Source: Lachnospiraceae bacterium (GTDB lineage: Bacteria > Bacillota > Clostridia > Lachnospirales > Lachnospiraceae). Taken from it: a DNA stretch of 13,660 nucleotides. The notes under the pieces were generated by a model. That model searched no databases, was not told the DNA's origin, and worked only from the letters and a program-made list of their open reading frames with translations. The stretch is from the NCBI GenBank assembly GCA_024695225.1, contig JAILIO010000179.1:1-13660 (forward strand), in the 5' to 3' direction. Positions 7,010 to 13,660 of this stretch are shown piece after piece. The number at the start of each line of letters is the position of its first letter. The stretch's first letter is position 1. The translations under genes were made by a program, and so were the position numbers.

Positions 7010-8056
7010 TCATCTCATAACGAAAGAATCCCGGCCGTTTCTCTTAGCTTCGTAGAGACACTTGTCAACCTCCGAATACATTTCTTCATAGGAGTGAAAC
7101 TGGCCTTCATTTATGCAGGCTCCTATGCTGCACGTCACTCCCGGCTTTCCCTCATCTCCTTTGTTTATCTCGCGCACGATTGACAAAAAAGAGCTCATCT
7201 TTTCCTTTGCCGCGCTCCTGTCCATCATTTCCGGAGAATAGACCAGGAATTCATCCCCTCCCAGGCGCACGGCTATGTCTGTCGACCTGAACACCTTGTG
7301 TATGCACACTGCCACCTCCGACAGCACTCTGTCCCCTTCGGGATGGCCGTATGTGTCATTTACCGCCTTAAAATGGTCCACATCCACCAGCATGAAAAAA
7401 CCGCCCTTTCCCTGGGCAAGATTTTCATATATCAATTCCAGCCCGTTCAGATTATAGAGCCCTGTCAGTGCGTCGTGCTCTGACTTCACAAGCAGTTTTT
7501 CATTGCTCACCACCCACTGGTATTTTGCCCCGTTTATGGAGAAATTGCACACAAGTCCCACAAACCAGCATATGACCCCATGGGACAGGTCAGTACAAAA
7601 GATGTGATAATCCTTCGAGATATAAGAGGCAGCCAGGAAAAGTGCCGTGACCACTGCGGTATACAAGCTTATCCTTATGGTATTGTCTATCAGGAACAGG
7701 GGCAGCACTATGATGAGCACCATAAAGGTGAAAGCCTGTACCTCAGGATCGCCAAAACTGCCAAACTGTACCGCCAGGGTGAGGAAAAGCGTCATACACA
7801 CATAATATGAAACACGGACAAATAACATATTTGAGTGTTCCCGTCTCAGGCTGCGCATAATGGCGGCGGCGATAATACTGGCAAAAAGGATCGTAAATGC
7901 CTGTTTTATCTCTGTCCCGTCATTTTGGAGTACAGCCACGATCAGATTCACAAGCCCCAGGGCCACTTCGGTCAGCAGCATGCTGCGAAGACCGCGGATG
8001 TTCAGTTCCGCAGTAGCCTCAGGGTATTTATCAAAGCCTTTTATAAGAGTATCCAT
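7010..8056 (-). CDS. Membrane-bound diguanylate cyclase (GGDEF)
   Basis: The C-terminal half is a complete GGDEF domain that makes the second messenger c-di-GMP from two GTP. Visible motifs are DALTGLYNLNG (195-205), the metal/GTP loop DVDHFKAVND (225-234), RLGGDEF (GGDEF at 266-270) and the inhibitory I-site RSTD (257-260), five residues before GGDEF. So it is probably active and product-inhibited. The N-terminal half has about six hydrophobic helices (26-44, 52-67, 78-97, 107-123, 128-145, 157-174) and no recognised ligand domain. The frame is open to an ATG at 8119, but those 21 codons contain a strong terminator hairpin and lack a ribosome binding site. I therefore chose the ATG at 8056 (348 residues), which also lacks a good site. 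The start is the weak point; the function is not. Confidence 0.9.
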   Translation of the reverse strand: MDTLIKGFDKYPEATAELNIRGLRSMLLTEVALGLVNLIVAVLQNDGTEIKQAFTILFASIIAAAIMRSLRREHSNMLFVRVSYYVCMTLFLTLAVQFGSFGDPEVQAFTFMVLIIVLPLFLIDNTIRISLYTAVVTALFLAASYISKDYHIFCTDLSHGVICWFVGLVCNFSINGAKYQWVVSNEKLLVKSEHDALTGLYNLNGLELIYENLAQGKGGFFMLVDVDHFKAVNDTYGHPEGDRVLSEVAVCIHKVFRSTDIAVRLGGDEFLVYSPEMMDRSAAKEKMSSFLSIVREINKGDEGKPGVTCSIGACINEGQFHSYEEMYSEVDKCLYEAKRNGRDSFVMR

Positions 8057-8068
8057 ATCGATCTTTTC

Positions 8069-8100
8069 AAAAAACTGCGCACCGGCAGAAACCGGTGCGC
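8069..8100 (-). terminator. Strong intrinsic terminator between chemoreceptor and cyclase genes
   Basis: A perfect 9-bp stem GCGCACCGG / CCGGTGCGC (8092-8100 and 8077-8085) with a 6-nt loop is followed on the minus strand by AG and six T residues (8069-8074). This is a textbook rho-independent terminator. It lies 64 nt after the chemoreceptor stop and inside the longest open frame of the cyclase gene. Confidence 0.85.
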
Positions 8101-8130
8101 TCTCATCTGGTTCTGACATTCAATCGGGCA

Positions 8131-8145
8131 GGGGATGAAATCCCC
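8131..8145 (-). other. Short hairpin after the chemoreceptor gene
   Basis: GGGGAT-TTC-ATCCCC is a perfect 6-bp stem with a 3-nt loop, 19 nt after the chemoreceptor stop and 30 nt before the terminator stem. No T-run follows. It could be a stabilising hairpin or part of a regulated leader. Confidence 0.5.
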
Positions 8146-8164
8146 AGAAAGCGATTCAAATGCT

Positions 8165-9136
8165 TTATATCTCTTTTTTCAGATCCTCCGCCATAGGTTT
8201 GATCTGATCCAGTACATTCTGCATATCCTCAAATATGAAGCCCTTTCGGGTCACATCATTTTTGGTCTCCTCAAGACTGCGCTCAAGCTGCTCGTAGGAT
8301 TCCCCTGCCTGCCTTATCTTCGCAGTCACCGAATCGAGAGACCCTTCACACTCGGCGAAACGATTTACGATCTTCTCATTTTCAACCGAGATGTCACGGG
8401 CCACATTGCCTATGTTTCCAATGGAATCGTCTGCATCCTTCATCATCTCATTGGACCTTCCAAGGCTTTCACTGGTGTCGTCTATTGCTTTCAGCAGGCT
8501 CTCTGCGCTGGTGTCCAGGCTGGCCATGCTTTTATTGACGGAATCCACAAGCTGCTTGATCCCAAAGGACAGAGTGTTCACTTCGTCAGCCACAACCGCA
8601 AAGCCTCTGCCCGCATCTCCGGCCCTGGCAGCCTCTATTGCGGCGTTCAGAGCCAGGAGGTTTGTCTGGTTTGCGATCCCGACTATCCCCTGCATATCCT
8701 CGCGGATAGCGGAGAATCCCTTGTTGAACTCCTCAAATACTTCCCTGATCTGGCTGAAACTCTCTATCAGTTCGTCGGAACTGTTTTTCACAGCTGCCAT
8801 CTGTTCACGGCTGATGTTCACACTGTCGTCAATCTTTTCAAAAGACGCCCCCATCTCACTGATGATATCCTTCATGGATGAGAACTCCTCCTCCAGTTCG
8901 GTGAGGGATCCTGTGAACTCCTCATTCTGGCTCACGATCATATCAAATGAACTCCCGATCTCCGCCAGATTATCTATGGTGGAAGCCTCCTCCTTCAGAA
9001 GCTCTTCTTTCTTCTTGAGAAGGTACTCCCCAGCGTACTCTATGGGAAAAAGTCCTTCCTTCAAAATCTCCGAACGGTCAACCTGAGGAGCTGCCGCCTG
9101 GGTTTCCTGTTTTTTCCCTTTCAAAAATTCAAACAT
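8165..9136 (-). CDS. Soluble methyl-accepting chemotaxis protein signalling domain
   Basis: This 323-residue protein has the conserved chemoreceptor hairpin tip (residues 152-187, containing NQTNLLALNAAIEAARAG and GRGFAVVADEV), which binds CheW and CheA in receptors of this family. The tip sits almost in the middle, flanked by two long heptad-rich arms of about 150 residues. There is no membrane helix, no HAMP, no PAS and no periplasmic domain. The N-terminus (MFEFLKGKK) is followed by a short Ala/Gln/Pro linker. It is therefore a cytoplasmic receptor lacking its own obvious sensor. AAGGAGG lies just before the ATG. The FIST-domain protein is encoded 42 nt upstream and is the natural candidate for a separate sensory subunit, which is inference. 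A strong terminator follows the gene. Confidence 0.93.
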   Translation of the reverse strand: MFEFLKGKKQETQAAAPQVDRSEILKEGLFPIEYAGEYLLKKKEELLKEEASTIDNLAEIGSSFDMIVSQNEEFTGSLTELEEEFSSMKDIISEMGASFEKIDDSVNISREQMAAVKNSSDELIESFSQIREVFEEFNKGFSAIREDMQGIVGIANQTNLLALNAAIEAARAGDAGRGFAVVADEVNTLSFGIKQLVDSVNKSMASLDTSAESLLKAIDDTSESLGRSNEMMKDADDSIGNIGNVARDISVENEKIVNRFAECEGSLDSVTAKIRQAGESYEQLERSLEETKNDVTRKGFIFEDMQNVLDQIKPMAEDLKKEI

Positions 9137-9178
9137 CCTTATCCTCCTTCGCCATGGAAACCTGGATCAACTCCCAGT

Positions 9179-10276
9179 TCACTCAAAAACAGCACAGACC
9201 ATGGTCTGATTTGTATGCTGATTCCTGAACTGCTCTCCACCTGCAATATACCCCATATGATTGTCTGCGATCTGCTTCATGCCGTTCATATAATCGGTGA
9301 AAATATGTCTTCCGGTCATCAGAAGATATCTGAATACGCAATCCACGCTGAAAACATATGAAGCATGGCTTATATCACTGTGTATCTTCTGGCGGGTAGT
9401 GTCGTTTATATCCATCACATCCCCTATATCCATGATGGTGACCGCATCATTTTCATTCAGCTGCTTGAACAGCCCCAGAGTGCCGTTGGTCTCGCAGGAT
9501 TTTATGGAAGTGATGAATATCTCATCCGCAACGCATCTGCCGAAAGGATGGTCAAAAGTGGACTCTGTCACCTGACTCCTGTTGACATTGGCAGCTGCGC
9601 AGTATACATCTGCCGCAGGACGGCCGTCCAGTTCGATCAGTTCGCGCTTTTCACGGTTTACCTTGGTGGCGATGTGCGTGGAATGATCTCCCTTGCCGTA
9701 GATATTCTCACGATAGGTTTTTATCCTGCCCCCCAGATTCTTTATGAGAACATATGCGCATGCATTCTGATATATCTTTCCGTTGACGGCGACCTCGGAA
9801 ACATCGGTATCCTCGTAATTGAAGGTGGTGCCCCCCACAAGCCCTATGCGGGTTCCCTCAAGGACCGTCTGAAAGGTGGTTATGACCTGTTCTTCATAAC
9901 CTGTTGTAAATTCAATGAGGACTGTGTTTTCTGAGCCCGCCCCGATCTTTCTCACATTGTCTTTTACGGACTTTATTGACTTCATGGGGGCGCGGGCTAT
10001 GTCTTCCACAACCCCGGCGACGGCTTCCACACCGCTTTCAAAAGATGTGATCACCAGATGCTTGTTGTGTTCAGTTCCGTTTGAAAAAGTGTTTCCGCTG
10101 GTGCCGATGCAGGGAACCCCGGGAAACTTTTCGTCCAAAAGCCTGACTGTTTCTTCGAAATACTTGAATTCCACTGTAAATATAAGCAGAACCGGTGTCC
10201 CGAACCGGGATGTTGCCTCCTGAACTGCCTGTTTGGGGTCATTCTTTGTGCTCACCCCAACGATGGTCTTAACCAT
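9179..10276 (-). CDS. FIST-domain small-ligand sensor protein
   Basis: The 365-residue protein has the FIST N and FIST C architecture, a sensory domain family described in bacterial signal transduction and thought to bind small ligands. FIST_N covers about residues 25-205, with CIGTSGNT (56-63) and LVGGTTFN (146-153). FIST_C covers about 215-360, with FSVDCVFRYLL (309-319) and the closing GGEQFRNQHTNQTMV. No transmitter, kinase or membrane segment is fused to it, so it must act through partners; the chemoreceptor gene 42 nt downstream is the obvious one. The open frame extends to an ATG at 10300, but the ATG at 10276 follows AAAGGAGC with a 4-nt spacer and is preferred. A promoter with a perfect TATAAT lies at 10329-10357. 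The ligand is unknown. Confidence 0.9.
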   Translation of the reverse strand: MVKTIVGVSTKNDPKQAVQEATSRFGTPVLLIFTVEFKYFEETVRLLDEKFPGVPCIGTSGNTFSNGTEHNKHLVITSFESGVEAVAGVVEDIARAPMKSIKSVKDNVRKIGAGSENTVLIEFTTGYEEQVITTFQTVLEGTRIGLVGGTTFNYEDTDVSEVAVNGKIYQNACAYVLIKNLGGRIKTYRENIYGKGDHSTHIATKVNREKRELIELDGRPAADVYCAAANVNRSQVTESTFDHPFGRCVADEIFITSIKSCETNGTLGLFKQLNENDAVTIMDIGDVMDINDTTRQKIHSDISHASYVFSVDCVFRYLLMTGRHIFTDYMNGMKQIADNHMGYIAGGEQFRNQHTNQTMVCAVFE

Positions 10277-10328
10277 AGCCGCTCCTTTCATAAACAACAT
10301 ATACCGTCATAAAGAAAAATCCAAAGGT

Positions 10329-10357
10329 ATTATATAACATAAAAAGCAATAAATCGA
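10329..10357 (-). promoter_or_regulatory. Candidate promoter of the FIST-chemoreceptor operon
   Basis: On the minus strand a perfect TATAAT (10329-10334) lies in an A/T-rich stretch about 53 bp before the FIST start. The -35 at 17-bp spacing is TCGATT (10352-10357), only 3/6. No convincing sigma-28 (motility) promoter was seen, although the operon encodes a chemoreceptor. Confidence 0.45.
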
Positions 10358-10427
10358 GATTTTTTTATAACCCAAAAACGGGCTTAAAATAGGCACACCA
10401 CTGGGGAATTTTCCTCAGATACAGACA

Positions 10428-10461
10428 AAAAGCCGGAACCCGCGGCAGGTATCCGGCTTTT
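10428..10461 (-). terminator. Intrinsic terminator after metQ
   Basis: A perfect 10-bp stem AAAAGCCGGA / TCCGGCTTTT (10452-10461 and 10428-10437) with a 14-nt loop ends in a T-run on the minus strand (TTTTT then GTC). It lies about 90 nt after the metQ stop and ahead of the FIST promoter. It would end the metNIQ transcript. Confidence 0.8.
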
Positions 10462-10551
10462 ATCATCTTAAATTTCAATATGTCATGATCAATTTTACAA
10501 AATATACAGTTATTTGCATGCGGTCCTGTGCAGTCAGGCCGGCGTCCCTTT

Positions 10552-11433
10552 TCAGTAAGGCACCACGGACCCTTCGTATTTCTCTTCCATCCAGGACTTT
10601 ACCGCATCGGATTTGAGAACCTTTACAAGGGCTGCGATCCCGGGATCGTTCTCATTTCCTTCCTTTACTGCTATTACATTCACATAATTTGTAGCCGCAT
10701 CTGAATCCTGGGATTCATAGGCCAGTGCATCGGTTGCCACTGTAAATCCTGCCTCCATGGCGTAATTGCCGTTCATGACCGCAAAAGCCACGCTGTCCAG
10801 CTGATGGGGAACCTGAGCGGCTTCCACCTCAACAAGTTCCAGGTTGTGAGGATTCTCAGTGACACTGTTCTTTGTGGCCAGAAGCCCTGCGCCTTCCTCA
10901 AGTTTAATAAGGCCGTTGGCTTCCAGAAGGAGAAGCGCCCTGGCTTCGTTTGTGGTGTCGTTGGGAACGGCTATGGCGTCCCCGTCTGCAATGGCGTCCA
11001 GACTGTCTTTCTTGCCTGCGTAGATGCCGAAGGGCTCATAGTGGATCTCTCCGGCAGACACCAGATGCGTCCCGCTTTCCTCGTTGAAATCCTTCAGATA
11101 GGTTATGTGCTGGAAATAATTGGCGTCGATCTCTCCGGATTCCACCACATTATTCGGCTGTACATAGTCCTCAAAGACTTTGACATCCAGTTTGTAGCCT
11201 TCCGCAGCAAGAGCCTCGGTCACCACATCAGACTCAAGGATCTCCGCATGGGGCGCTGCCGTGGCAGCAATAGTGATGGTCTCAGCCTCTCCCGAGGAGG
11301 CTGCGCCGGGGGCAGCCTCTGACGCCGCAGGCGCCTGGCCCCCTGTTGCAGCAGGTGCCTGTGAACCGCATCCTGCAAGCGCCGTAAATGAGAACGCCGA
11401 TGCAAGTAGAATTGCTGTGATCTTCTTTTTCAT
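10552..11433 (-). CDS. metQ: Methionine-binding lipoprotein MetQ (NlpA family)
   Basis: This 293-residue substrate-binding lipoprotein of the D/L-methionine ABC importer captures methionine at the cell surface. The start codon at 11433 gives a classic lipoprotein signal: MKKK, a hydrophobic core, and lipobox LAGC with the acylated C22. An Ala/Gly/Ser/Pro-rich flexible linker follows up to about residue 50. The mature part has the NlpA/MetQ hallmark ANYFQHITYLKDF and the conserved PNDTTNEARALLLLEANGLI. The frame stays open 15 codons further upstream, but the chosen ATG has AAGGAGG 9 nt before it. A 161-nt gap separates it from metI and contains a modest CGCTGC/GCAGCG inverted repeat (11486-11512). 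Related NlpA proteins can bind other amino acids, but the metN and metI partners favour methionine. Confidence 0.94.
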   Translation of the reverse strand: MKKKITAILLASAFSFTALAGCGSQAPAATGGQAPAASEAAPGAASSGEAETITIAATAAPHAEILESDVVTEALAAEGYKLDVKVFEDYVQPNNVVESGEIDANYFQHITYLKDFNEESGTHLVSAGEIHYEPFGIYAGKKDSLDAIADGDAIAVPNDTTNEARALLLLEANGLIKLEEGAGLLATKNSVTENPHNLELVEVEAAQVPHQLDSVAFAVMNGNYAMEAGFTVATDALAYESQDSDAATNYVNVIAVKEGNENDPGIAALVKVLKSDAVKSWMEEKYEGSVVPY

Positions 11434-11594
11434 AATATCATCCCTCCTTACTTTGGGCTTGAGATACCGCCCGTACATCTGCCGCCGCTGCGCCGCGAAT
11501 ATAACTGCAGCGACAACTTATATCCGGAAAGCCCTTCTCAGAGCTTTATCCGCTTTTATACCGAAAACCGGGGGCCTCTGTCACTGTCCCTTCT

Positions 11595-12266
11595 CTACCT
11601 GGAAAGCCTGTGATCCATTGCCTTCCCCAGTTTCATCCCCGCCGCCTGCATGAGCTGTACCAGCCCCACCAGCAGCACCACTGTAGCCACCATCACTCCG
11701 GTCTGATAACGGTAATAACCGTACTGTATAGCCACATCTCCGAGGCCGCCTCCTCCGACAGTGCCTGCCATTGCAGAATACCCCAATATGGTGGCAAGGG
11801 CGATGGTAGCCCCGGTGATCAGGGATGTCCTGGCCTCGTTTATCATGACCTTAAAGACTATAGTCCAGTTGGATGCCCCCATGCTCTGGGCTGCCTCTAT
11901 CACCCCGTGATCTACCTCCAGAAGAGAGGATTCCACCATCCTTGCGATGAAAGGGGCTGCCGCCATCACAAGGGGCACAACGGTTGCGCTGGCTCCGTAG
12001 GTCTTTCCGACGATCATCTTGGTCAGGGGCATTATCAGGATCAGCAGGATCAGAAAGGGAATGCTCCTCACTATGTTCACTATCACATCCAGAATCCCGT
12101 AAATGATCCTGTTGGGGCGAAGACCGTCCTTTGCGGTCACCACAAGTCCTATCCCCATGGGTATTCCTATCACATAAGCTATCAGAGTGGACACCAGCAC
12201 CATATAAAGGGTTATGCCGGTATTTTCCGCCAGAAGTTTCCCGTATTCTTCAAAAAATTCAGCCAT
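11595..12266 (-). CDS. metI: Methionine ABC transporter permease MetI
   Basis: The 223-residue integral membrane protein forms the channel of the methionine importer. It has about five hydrophobic helices (about 19-43, 57-80, 95-112, 146-168, 190-212). The cytoplasmic EAA coupling loop (EAAQSMGASNWTIVFKV, residues 124-140) contacts the ATPase. YSAMAGTVGGGGLGDVAI (164-181) is typical of MetI. The open frame allows an ATG at 12281, but the ATG at 12266 is preferred: it overlaps the metN stop by 8 nt (ATGGCTGA) and has GAGGAG 7 nt upstream within metN. This arrangement suggests coupled translation of ATPase and permease. Confidence 0.95.
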   Translation of the reverse strand: MAEFFEEYGKLLAENTGITLYMVLVSTLIAYVIGIPMGIGLVVTAKDGLRPNRIIYGILDVIVNIVRSIPFLILLILIMPLTKMIVGKTYGASATVVPLVMAAAPFIARMVESSLLEVDHGVIEAAQSMGASNWTIVFKVMINEARTSLITGATIALATILGYSAMAGTVGGGGLGDVAIQYGYYRYQTGVMVATVVLLVGLVQLMQAAGMKLGKAMDHRLSR

Positions 12267-13308
12267 CGTACTTCTCCTCAAATTCCATCATGGATGCAAC
12301 CTCATTCACTGCCAGTCCCTTTTCTATGAGATAATCCGTCATCTGTTTTCTCATGTCCGCGTCGTCCGGAAGCTGCAGCACCATCTGTCCCTTTGCTATG
12401 CCACCTATGTCCCTGGTGTCAGCCCTCATTATATTCACAGGCTGGTTGAATTTCAGGATCATATTCGCTATCACGGGCTCCCTTGAGGAATTCTCCGAAA
12501 ATACTATCCTCACCAGATGATCTCCGCGGATGCTTGATATCTCTCTCCACCCCGATGACATCACCAGTCTGACCGCAGCTTCAGTCCTGGGATTGTTGAA
12601 CACCTCCATCACATCCCCTGTCTCAGCCACACTGCCCGAATCGATTATGGCCACCTTGTTGCATATCTCCGTCACAACGGACATTGCATGGGTTATGATC
12701 ACGATGGTGATACCGTGGTTCTCATTTATCTTTTTCAGCAGCGCCAGTATTTCCCTTGTAGTATTGGGATCCAGGGCGCTTGTGGCTTCATCGCACAGAA
12801 GGATCGCAGGATCGTTTGCAAGAGCCCTGGCTATGGCCACCCTCTGCTGCTGTCCACCGGACAGCTGGGAAGGATAATTCCTGGCCTTCTCAGAAAGCCC
12901 CACTTCCTCCAAAAGAGACATGGCCTTTTTCACCGCCTCCTTCTTTGGGACCTTGTTTATCAGAAGAGGAAAGCACACATTGTCCAGGACATTTCTCTGC
13001 TGCTGGAGATTAAAGCTCTGAAATATCATGGACATCCTGGTCCTCTGTTTTCTCAGTTCCTTCTGCGCCATATCCCTGAGGCTCCGGCCTTCGACTATCA
13101 CGTCGCCTTCCGTGGGATATTCAAGGAAATTAAGACATCTCACAAGGGTTGACTTCCCGGCGCCGCTCATGCCTATGATACCGAAAATATCCCCTCTCAT
13201 AATGTCCAGGGTCACATCTTTGAGCGCTTCCACCTTGTGTTCTGCGGTCTCAAAGACTTTGCTCAGATGATCGATATGTATGATCGGCTGTTCCTTTTCT
13301 GTACTCAT
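12259..13308 (-). CDS. metN: Methionine ABC transporter ATP-binding protein MetN
   Basis: This 349-residue ATPase powers methionine import. Walker A is GMSGAGKST (46-54), the Q-loop glutamine is Q97 (MIFQSFN), the signature is LSGGQQQ (149-155), Walker B is ILLCDE (169-174) and the switch histidine is H207 (ITHAMS). After about residue 265 comes the NIL domain (VRIVFSENSSREPVIANMI onward), the regulatory domain through which internal methionine inhibits the transporter in this family. AGGAGG lies 3 nt before the ATG, a tight spacing. It is the first gene of metNIQ. No S-box (SAM riboswitch) or T-box is recognisable in the 178-bp upstream gap, where one is often found in Firmicutes methionine genes. 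Confidence 0.96.
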   Translation of the reverse strand: MSTEKEQPIIHIDHLSKVFETAEHKVEALKDVTLDIMRGDIFGIIGMSGAGKSTLVRCLNFLEYPTEGDVIVEGRSLRDMAQKELRKQRTRMSMIFQSFNLQQQRNVLDNVCFPLLINKVPKKEAVKKAMSLLEEVGLSEKARNYPSQLSGGQQQRVAIARALANDPAILLCDEATSALDPNTTREILALLKKINENHGITIVIITHAMSVVTEICNKVAIIDSGSVAETGDVMEVFNNPRTEAAVRLVMSSGWREISSIRGDHLVRIVFSENSSREPVIANMILKFNQPVNIMRADTRDIGGIAKGQMVLQLPDDADMRKQMTDYLIEKGLAVNEVASMMEFEEKYDG

Positions 13309-13320
13309 TTTCCTCCTGTC

Positions 13321-13344
13321 TAACAGCTTAAGATTTTACTGTTA
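13321..13344 (-). other. Inverted repeat in the metN leader region
   Basis: TAACAG and CTGTTA (13339-13344 and 13321-13326) form perfect 6-bp arms around 12 nt, ending about 12 nt before the metN ATG. A TAAAAT (13333-13338, 5/6 match to a -10 box) lies inside. It could be an operator over a promoter, or a small hairpin close to the ribosome binding site. The metN promoter itself could not be fixed. Confidence 0.35.
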
Positions 13345-13398
13345 TTTTTTTACTTTGCATAATACATAAAATCAGGCACCGGCGATAACTTTTTCCTA

Positions 13399-13452
13399 TA
13401 CTCCGCCGCTTTGACATACTCCACTGCGTTGATATGCGCCACTGCTTTGACA
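13399..13452 (-). repeat. Three 18-bp direct repeats upstream of metN
   Basis: Three contiguous 18-bp units on the minus strand share the pattern TRTCAA-A/C-GC-A/G-G-T/C-GG: 13435-13452, 13417-13434 and 13399-13416. A direct 8-bp repeat CACCGGCG (plus strand) lies on either side (13377-13384 and 13455-13462). Confidence 0.7.
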
Positions 13453-13486
13453 CTCACCGGCGTCCGATATGGTTCCCTGCTGCCTG

Positions 13487-13660
13487 TCAGGTTCCGGCCA
13501 GGATCATGACTTTACAGTAATCCTCACTTTTATCTCTCATGATCTCAAGCCCTTTTTTTAGTTCATTTAATGAAAACCTGTGGGTGATGAAAACCGTTGG
13601 ATCGATCCTGTGATCCGAAAGCCTGTCCAGAACATAGCTCCAGTGGTCACCAAAACCTCC
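13487..13660 (-). CDS. Zinc-type alcohol dehydrogenase, C-terminal end only
   Basis: An open frame enters from the right edge and ends in TGA at 13487-13489, giving the last 57 residues. The stretch IDPTVFITHRFSLNELKKGL followed by EIMRDKSEDYCKVMI is the characteristic C-terminus of medium-chain zinc-dependent alcohol/threonine dehydrogenases (helix and strand after the catalytic domain closes). The start, the zinc ligands and the cofactor motif lie outside the window, so substrate and subfamily cannot be judged. It differs in sequence from the dehydrogenase at 4227-5282 and is not a copy of it. The metN gene begins 178 bp downstream, with no strong terminator visible between them. Confidence 0.8.
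   Translation of the reverse strand, partial: GGFGDHWSYVLDRLSDHRIDPTVFITHRFSLNELKKGLEIMRDKSEDYCKVMILAGT

Noticed and set aside
8101..8164. Possible c-di-GMP riboswitch before the cyclase gene
   Set aside because: The conserved GEMM core and tetraloop-receptor pattern are absent; only a small hairpin and a terminator are visible.
8135..8881. A 248-codon open frame on the plus strand opposite the chemoreceptor gene
   Set aside because: It lies entirely antisense to a gene with strong family identity, shows no recognisable domain, and is the usual mirror frame of a heptad-rich coding sequence.
10277..10430. Possible sigma-28 motility promoter for the FIST-chemoreceptor operon
   Set aside because: No TAAA-N15-GCCGATA-like pair was found; a vegetative TATAAT fits better.
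13377..13462. Direct 8-bp repeats CACCGGCG as target-site duplications of a small mobile element
   Set aside because: The 70 bp between them has no terminal inverted repeats and consists largely of 18-bp tandem units, so a mobile element is not supported.
13309..13486. Possible S-box (SAM) or T-box riboswitch upstream of metNIQ
   Set aside because: I looked for the conserved S-box core and the T-box motif on the minus strand and found neither; the gap is also short for a T-box.

Overview
The window looks like chromosomal DNA of a Gram-positive anaerobe of the class Clostridia, most likely a Lachnospiraceae-type gut or rumen bacterium. This is inferred from roughly balanced base composition, strong AGGAGG-type ribosome binding sites, a lipoprotein-type methionine-binding protein, compact operons with intrinsic terminators, and the style of the proteins. 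All supported genes lie on the minus strand, so transcription runs from the high to the low coordinates. No tRNA, rRNA, CRISPR array, insertion sequence or phage gene is visible.

In order of transcription: (1) 13487-13660 is the 3' end of a zinc-type alcohol dehydrogenase cut by the window edge. It is followed by a short stretch with three 18-bp direct repeats and a possible 35-codon ORF. (2) 10552-13308 is a complete methionine ABC importer, metN-metI-metQ, closed by an intrinsic terminator at about 10428-10461. (3) 6506-10276 is a signalling block: a FIST-domain sensor, a soluble chemoreceptor that is almost only a coiled-coil hairpin, a membrane diguanylate cyclase (GGDEF), and a small two-helix membrane protein with a repetitive acidic tail. 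A strong terminator hairpin lies between chemoreceptor and cyclase, inside the longest possible cyclase reading frame. (4) 80-6267 is a deoxysugar and redox block: L-rhamnulose-1-phosphate aldolase (rhaD); an operon of Zn-alcohol dehydrogenase, aldo/keto reductase and a 200-residue protein of unknown function; then L-fucose isomerase (fucI) and L-fucose mutarotase (fucU), ended by a terminator at 32-70.

The sugar genes suggest that L-fucose (or related 6-deoxy or pentose sugars) is anomerised by FucU and isomerised by FucI. After phosphorylation by a kinase not present here, it would be split by a class II aldolase of the RhaD type into dihydroxyacetone phosphate and L-lactaldehyde. The two oxidoreductases could handle the aldehyde, but this is inference. 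Two of the promoters called here carry a palindrome in the spacer between -35 and -10, as expected for repressor-controlled catabolic genes.

The most unusual material is the FIST / sensorless chemoreceptor / cyclase module with its internal terminator, and the 39-bp tandem repeat that forms the end of the neighbouring membrane-protein gene and runs, out of frame, past its stop codon.
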